From the NCBI GenBank assembly GCA_037143795.1, contig JBAWXZ010000013.1, positions 47,441 through 111,440 on the forward strand: DNA of 64,000 nt, in the 5' to 3' direction. The stretch comes from Firm-13 sp037143795 (GTDB lineage: Bacteria > Bacillota > Clostridia > Saccharofermentanales > Saccharofermentanaceae). Shown in pieces: positions 61,048 to 64,000 of this stretch. A model generated the notes under the pieces. It was not told the DNA's origin, searched no databases, and was given only the letters and a program-made list of their open reading frames with translations. The position numbers and the translations under genes were made by a program. Each line of letters opens with the position of its first letter. The stretch's first letter is position 1.

Positions 61048-61329
61048 ATGCCGCCAGGTATAGGGGTCCTGATACTGGTATATCTGAGTGCGGTAAGTCT
61101 TTTAGGATTTATCCTGATGGGTGCGGATAAGAAAAAAGCAGCACAGCATCAGTGGCGCATTCCCGAAAAGACATTATTTGGGGTTGCCTTAATAGGAGGA
61201 AGCATCGGTGCACTTCTGGGTATGTGGGTTTTTCGGCATAAGACAAAGCACCTGACATTTTCGATTGGAATACCGCTGATAATTGCTGTGCAGATTTGTG
61301 CGGCGGTTCTTATTTACAGGAACCTTTAA
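61048..61329 (+). CDS. DUF1294 membrane protein
   Basis: 93 residues from ATG 61048 (AGGAGG 7 bp upstream). Three hydrophobic segments. MGADKKKAAQHQWRIPEKTLFGVALIGGSIGALLGMWVFRHKTKHLTF is the DUF1294 core. It follows the acyltransferase by 22 bp, so likely co-transcribed. Function unknown. Confidence 0.88.
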   Translation: MPPGIGVLILVYLSAVSLLGFILMGADKKKAAQHQWRIPEKTLFGVALIGGSIGALLGMWVFRHKTKHLTFSIGIPLIIAVQICAAVLIYRNL

Positions 61330-61342
61330 GTGCCGCCGATTA

Positions 61343-61371
61343 TTGACATACATTTAAAAACGCAGTACGGT
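61343..61371 (+). promoter_or_regulatory. Possible promoter
   Basis: -35 TTGACA (61343-61348, perfect), 17-bp spacer, weak -10 TACGGT (61366-61371), just upstream of the membrane protein gene. Confidence 0.4.
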
Positions 61372-61415
61372 TTAATTAGTTGATAGAGTATGCCATGTGT
61401 GCAGAGGAGATTATT

Positions 61416-61958
61416 ATGAATCAAGATACTGCTTCCGGAATATTTTATACGCTTTTTTTCGCACTTTACGCGGCATTTGGGATTTTGTTAATTATTATTC
61501 TGTGTATTGCATTACTGGTGTCCATAGGGTTGTTTTTAGCGAAGGCATTTGGGTTTTACCGGATTGCACAGCGAAAAGGAATTGAACATGCCTGGATTGC
61601 ATGGATTCCCTTCGCTCAGGCTTATCTTTATGCAGAAATAATTGGAGAGGAAATCACGATTGGGACGGTGAAAATTCCTCAGTTTCCCTGGGTCTACATA
61701 GCTATTACCTACGGTTCCCCGTTTATTGCTTTTGTTTTGAGCCTCATTCCTTTCTGGGGCGGACTGCTTGCCCTCCTTCTGGGACCAGCCATATATGTGG
61801 CAGGCATATATGTGATGTATCGTTTCTTCAAAATCTTTGAAGGGGAAAACGCCGTTGTATATACCGTTATCAGTGCGATATTTCCTGTCGTTTTTCCAAT
61901 CATGGTTCTTATACTGCGCGAGAAGTCTTTCGCTGCTGATGCATCGACGGCGATATAG
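61416..61958 (+). CDS. Four- to five-segment membrane protein, function unknown
   Basis: 180 residues from ATG 61416 (AGAGGAG upstream). Hydrophobic segments near 10-45, 100-120, 122-145 and 155-170. RIAQRKGIEHAWIAWIPFAQAYLYAEIIGE is a recurring pattern in small Clostridia membrane proteins of unknown role. No catalytic motif seen. Confidence 0.65.
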   Translation: MNQDTASGIFYTLFFALYAAFGILLIIILCIALLVSIGLFLAKAFGFYRIAQRKGIEHAWIAWIPFAQAYLYAEIIGEEITIGTVKIPQFPWVYIAITYGSPFIAFVLSLIPFWGGLLALLLGPAIYVAGIYVMYRFFKIFEGENAVVYTVISAIFPVVFPIMVLILREKSFAADASTAI

Positions 61959-62008
61959 GTATAAAATATAATTGAATTTGTAATCTACATGAAAAGGGAG
62001 GAATCACA

Positions 62009-62260
62009 ATGGCAAAGATCATTATGGGAATCAAGCTCAATCAAAGAAATGAGACCGCCAAGGCATTGCAGGATATCCTGACCCGCCACGGCTGCATGAT
62101 CAACACACGTCTTGGGTTTCACGAAGTTTCGGAAGTCTCCTGCAGTGAACAAGGCTACATTCTTCTGGAATTTGCCGCTGATTCGGAAAAAGAAATCATG
62201 GAAATGAAAAGTGAAATTGAAGCTCTTGGGGACCTGACCGTTAAGACGATGGAGCTTTAA
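62009..62260 (+). CDS. Small ACT/NikR-C-like regulator-type protein
   Basis: 83 residues: IIMGIKLNQRNETAKALQDILTRHGCMINTRLGFHEVS ... GYILLEFAADSEKEIMEMKSEIEALGDLTVKTMEL. This follows the ACT-like beta-alpha-beta pattern of the TM1266 family described near iron-only hydrogenases. No hydrogenase gene is in the window. Start ATG behind AAAGGGAGG. Confidence 0.65.
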   Translation: MAKIIMGIKLNQRNETAKALQDILTRHGCMINTRLGFHEVSEVSCSEQGYILLEFAADSEKEIMEMKSEIEALGDLTVKTMEL

Positions 62261-62316
62261 GTATGATTTGAAAATACCCGGGTTTAATACAACAGATAAC
62301 ACAGGCTGATATTAAT

Positions 62317-62355
62317 AAAGAACGAAGAACTTCGCAGTGAAGATCTTCGTTCTTT
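62317..62355. terminator. Bidirectional terminator
   Basis: AAAGAACGAAGA (62317-62328) and TCTTCGTTCTTT (62344-62355), a perfect 12-bp stem. It overlaps the stop of the leftward gene. Confidence 0.8.
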
Positions 62356-63769
62356 ATGTATGCTGCACAGTCAGGGAAGTGTTTTCATTGTGCTCGGGAC
62401 ACAAGGCTGCCAATTCTGTTTCGCTGTGCGGATTGTACAAGTCTTTATTGAGTGCCTTGCACATGATCCGGTATGTGCGGTCACGGAAGTCTTCGATCTG
62501 GCGGGCGCCTGAAAGCGTACTGTCCGGGTAAACGGGAGCGCAGACTACAACGGAGAAAAGGGGTTTTTTGCGGAAGATGCGGCGCAGCCCGGTTGAAGGT
62601 CTTTGAACTAATACGACAGGGACAACAGGCACGCCTCCGTCAATAGCCATATGGAAGGCTCCTTTTTTGAAAGGACGAAGTCCGGTATAGTATTGCCATA
62701 GGGAACCTTCCGGATAGAAATGGATTATTTTACCTTCTTTAAGCTGCTGTACCGTCGTATCAAAAAAACTGCGCAGCGCATGCGTTGTGGTAGGAATCGG
62801 GACGACTCCCACCCATTTAATAAGCCACCTTACAACCGGCAGCTTAAAGTTGCCCTCAATACTGGTAAATATCATTCGTTTGGGGATGTATGATACAGCA
62901 ATCATAGTCGAATCAATATTATGGACGTGGTTGCTGACCGAAATTGCTCCGGCCGACAGCTGCCGCAGGTTTTTGTGGCCCTCGATATGAAGACCGTATC
63001 CGATATAGCCAACAACCGCGGCAAGGCCTACTGCCCATATATATGTCCAGGTATACCAGCCACGAAAAAACCAGCCTTTTTTCTTGTAAGGATGCGCGGT
63101 ATCGATACTTGACGGCCAAATAGCCCAGTTTCTTTTGAAAATCTGCCTGCTTTTGTCGGAATACGTTACCATGTCATCTGCGATGGCCTGTGCGTAAGCC
63201 GCCTCTATCTTGGGAACTGCAGAAGCATTCCCGAATTCATTCTCATCAATCAGGTGAAGAGTGGCAGGGTAGCCGTATTTGCACAGATCATCATAGATCT
63301 CCTTCGAATGGCAGATAATATTTTTACATTTCTTGTAAAGGCTGAATCGAAGGAGCCGGTAAATTAATCCGGAAGCAGCGGTGCACCAGCCGATGCCGGC
63401 GATGTTCAGAAAGCCGCGTGCATTAGTGCCGAAGGAAGCAATAACGGGCAAATCAAAACGCCGCGCTAAAAATTCAGCCTTCTTCTCAAGTGGGAAAGGC
63501 AGCATGAGGTGGACCAGATCGGCACCTTTAAATGCCTCAATAAGGACATCTTCATCCGGTTGTCCATATGAAATGCCCTGCCACTTGGCCATAAATGTAA
63601 AATAGGGAAGCCAAAGCTTTTTTACCCGGTATGTACTTGTGGATTTACCGCATGCGACCACACGAACTTCGTGACCCGCTTCTGTGAGAAGCTTTTGCAG
63701 CTTCTGTGCAGCAAGTGGAACTCCGCGCTTTGCACCAATAAATGTATCAACTACAAATACAATAACCAT
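62354..63769 (-). CDS. Glycosyltransferase-like domain fused to a PlsC acyltransferase
   Basis: 471 residues. Residues 1-225 resemble the N-terminal Rossmann half of GT4 glycosyltransferases (VFVVDTFIGAKRGVPLAAQKLQKLLTEAGHEVRVVACG; ADLVHLMLPFPL; NIICHSKEIYDDLCKYG), but the nucleotide-sugar-binding C-terminal half is absent. A hydrophobic segment (about 238-262) leads to an acyltransferase domain: SNHVHNIDS (NHx4D at 280-286) and HFYPEGSLW near 345. A natural fusion that could couple glycolipid recognition to acylation. Start ATG 63769. Confidence 0.8.
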   Translation of the reverse strand: MVIVFVVDTFIGAKRGVPLAAQKLQKLLTEAGHEVRVVACGKSTSTYRVKKLWLPYFTFMAKWQGISYGQPDEDVLIEAFKGADLVHLMLPFPLEKKAEFLARRFDLPVIASFGTNARGFLNIAGIGWCTAASGLIYRLLRFSLYKKCKNIICHSKEIYDDLCKYGYPATLHLIDENEFGNASAVPKIEAAYAQAIADDMVTYSDKSRQIFKRNWAIWPSSIDTAHPYKKKGWFFRGWYTWTYIWAVGLAAVVGYIGYGLHIEGHKNLRQLSAGAISVSNHVHNIDSTMIAVSYIPKRMIFTSIEGNFKLPVVRWLIKWVGVVPIPTTTHALRSFFDTTVQQLKEGKIIHFYPEGSLWQYYTGLRPFKKGAFHMAIDGGVPVVPVVLVQRPSTGLRRIFRKKPLFSVVVCAPVYPDSTLSGARQIEDFRDRTYRIMCKALNKDLYNPHSETELAALCPEHNENTSLTVQHT

Positions 63770-63880
63770 ATGCTCTCACAAGCCCTTCCCAAAAATATCT
63801 GATACATGATAAAACATTTATGATCGAACTTTATTATAGTACCCGAATGCCGCCTTGTCAGTTAAAAGTTTGAAAGCGCG

Positions 63881-64000
63881 GGGAAGGCTATGTGTGTTTC
63901 TCGCTCGATCGGGGGAAGGCTATGTGTGTTTCTCACTCGGTCAGGTCCTCGGATTGCTTTGCAATCCTGCGGAATCTACTCGAAACACACATAGCCTTCC
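63881..64000 (+). repeat. Structured dispersed repeat, copy 6 (reaches the window end)
   Basis: The right arm 63982-64000 is perfectly complementary over 19 bp to GGAAGGCTATGTGTGTTTC, which occurs twice: 63882-63900 followed by CTCGATC, and 63914-63932 followed by CTCACTCGGTCAGGTCCTC. The inner stem GGATTGC-TTT-GCAATCC and TGCGGAATCTACTC are as in copy 4. The second hairpin would lie beyond the window. Confidence 0.85.

Noticed and set aside
1..64000. tRNA or rRNA genes
   Set aside because: I found no cloverleaf or rRNA-like segment in the intergenic regions; a covariance-model scan would be needed to be certain.

Overview
The window looks like a chromosomal segment of an anaerobic Bacillota (class Clostridia) of moderate GC. 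Supporting signs are strong AGGAGG-type ribosome binding sites, a ctsR-mcsA-mcsB-clpC operon, an archaeal-type non-discriminating aspartyl-tRNA synthetase next to gatCAB, a DUF368 undecaprenyl-phosphate flippase, a clostripain-type lipoprotein and a GH3 beta-glucosidase with reversed domain order. A gut, rumen or digester bacterium would fit. Genus cannot be fixed from the sequence alone.

Region 1 (1 to about 13,460) is an AT-rich integrated element cut by the left window edge. A leftward integrase and repressor face a rightward set: two small HTH proteins, a primase-helicase, an iteron cluster that could be the replication origin, a Mor-like activator, a small terminase subunit and a second TerS-like protein, an ArpU-like late regulator and a full tape-measure protein. 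No portal, large terminase, capsid or lysis gene is present. This is the layout of a phage-inducible chromosomal island (phage satellite), with the unusual addition of a tape measure. Its right end carries cargo: an excisionase-like HTH, a lipoprotein, an autoregulated ribbon-helix-helix protein, a DUF739 protein and an Abi_2/HEPN abortive-infection protein. The likely attR has the look of a guaA 3' end.

Region 2 (about 13,460 to 19,000) holds a dispersed structured repeat family. Its outer arms differ between copies but stay complementary, and the conserved core is CTCGCTCGGTCAGGTCCTCGG ... GCGGAATCTACTC followed by a GGCGTCC-TGC-GGACGC hairpin. One copy is nested in another. Copies recur at 18.83 kb and at the last 120 bases of the window. 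Between them lie a poly-cysteine leader peptide with a terminator, an FGE-like protein, an AraC regulator and a divergent GH3 enzyme.

Region 3 (19,000 to 64,000) is ordinary chromosome: methyltransferase, PopT, kinase-like protein with SixA-CHAD, pyrG, DUF1846, an asparaginase/thioredoxin-reductase-like pair, exonuclease III, a PpiC lipoprotein, a two-component system, AspRS with GatCAB (indirect Asn/Gln-tRNA synthesis), a CBS transporter, HAD phosphatase and PpiC foldase. Then come rpoBC with a structured leader, an NlpC/P60 hydrolase, a clostripain-like protease, the CtsR heat-shock operon and a lipid-metabolism cluster with two PlsC-type acyltransferases, one fused to a glycosyltransferase-like domain. 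The two features most deserving follow-up are the repeat family and the tape-measure-carrying satellite.
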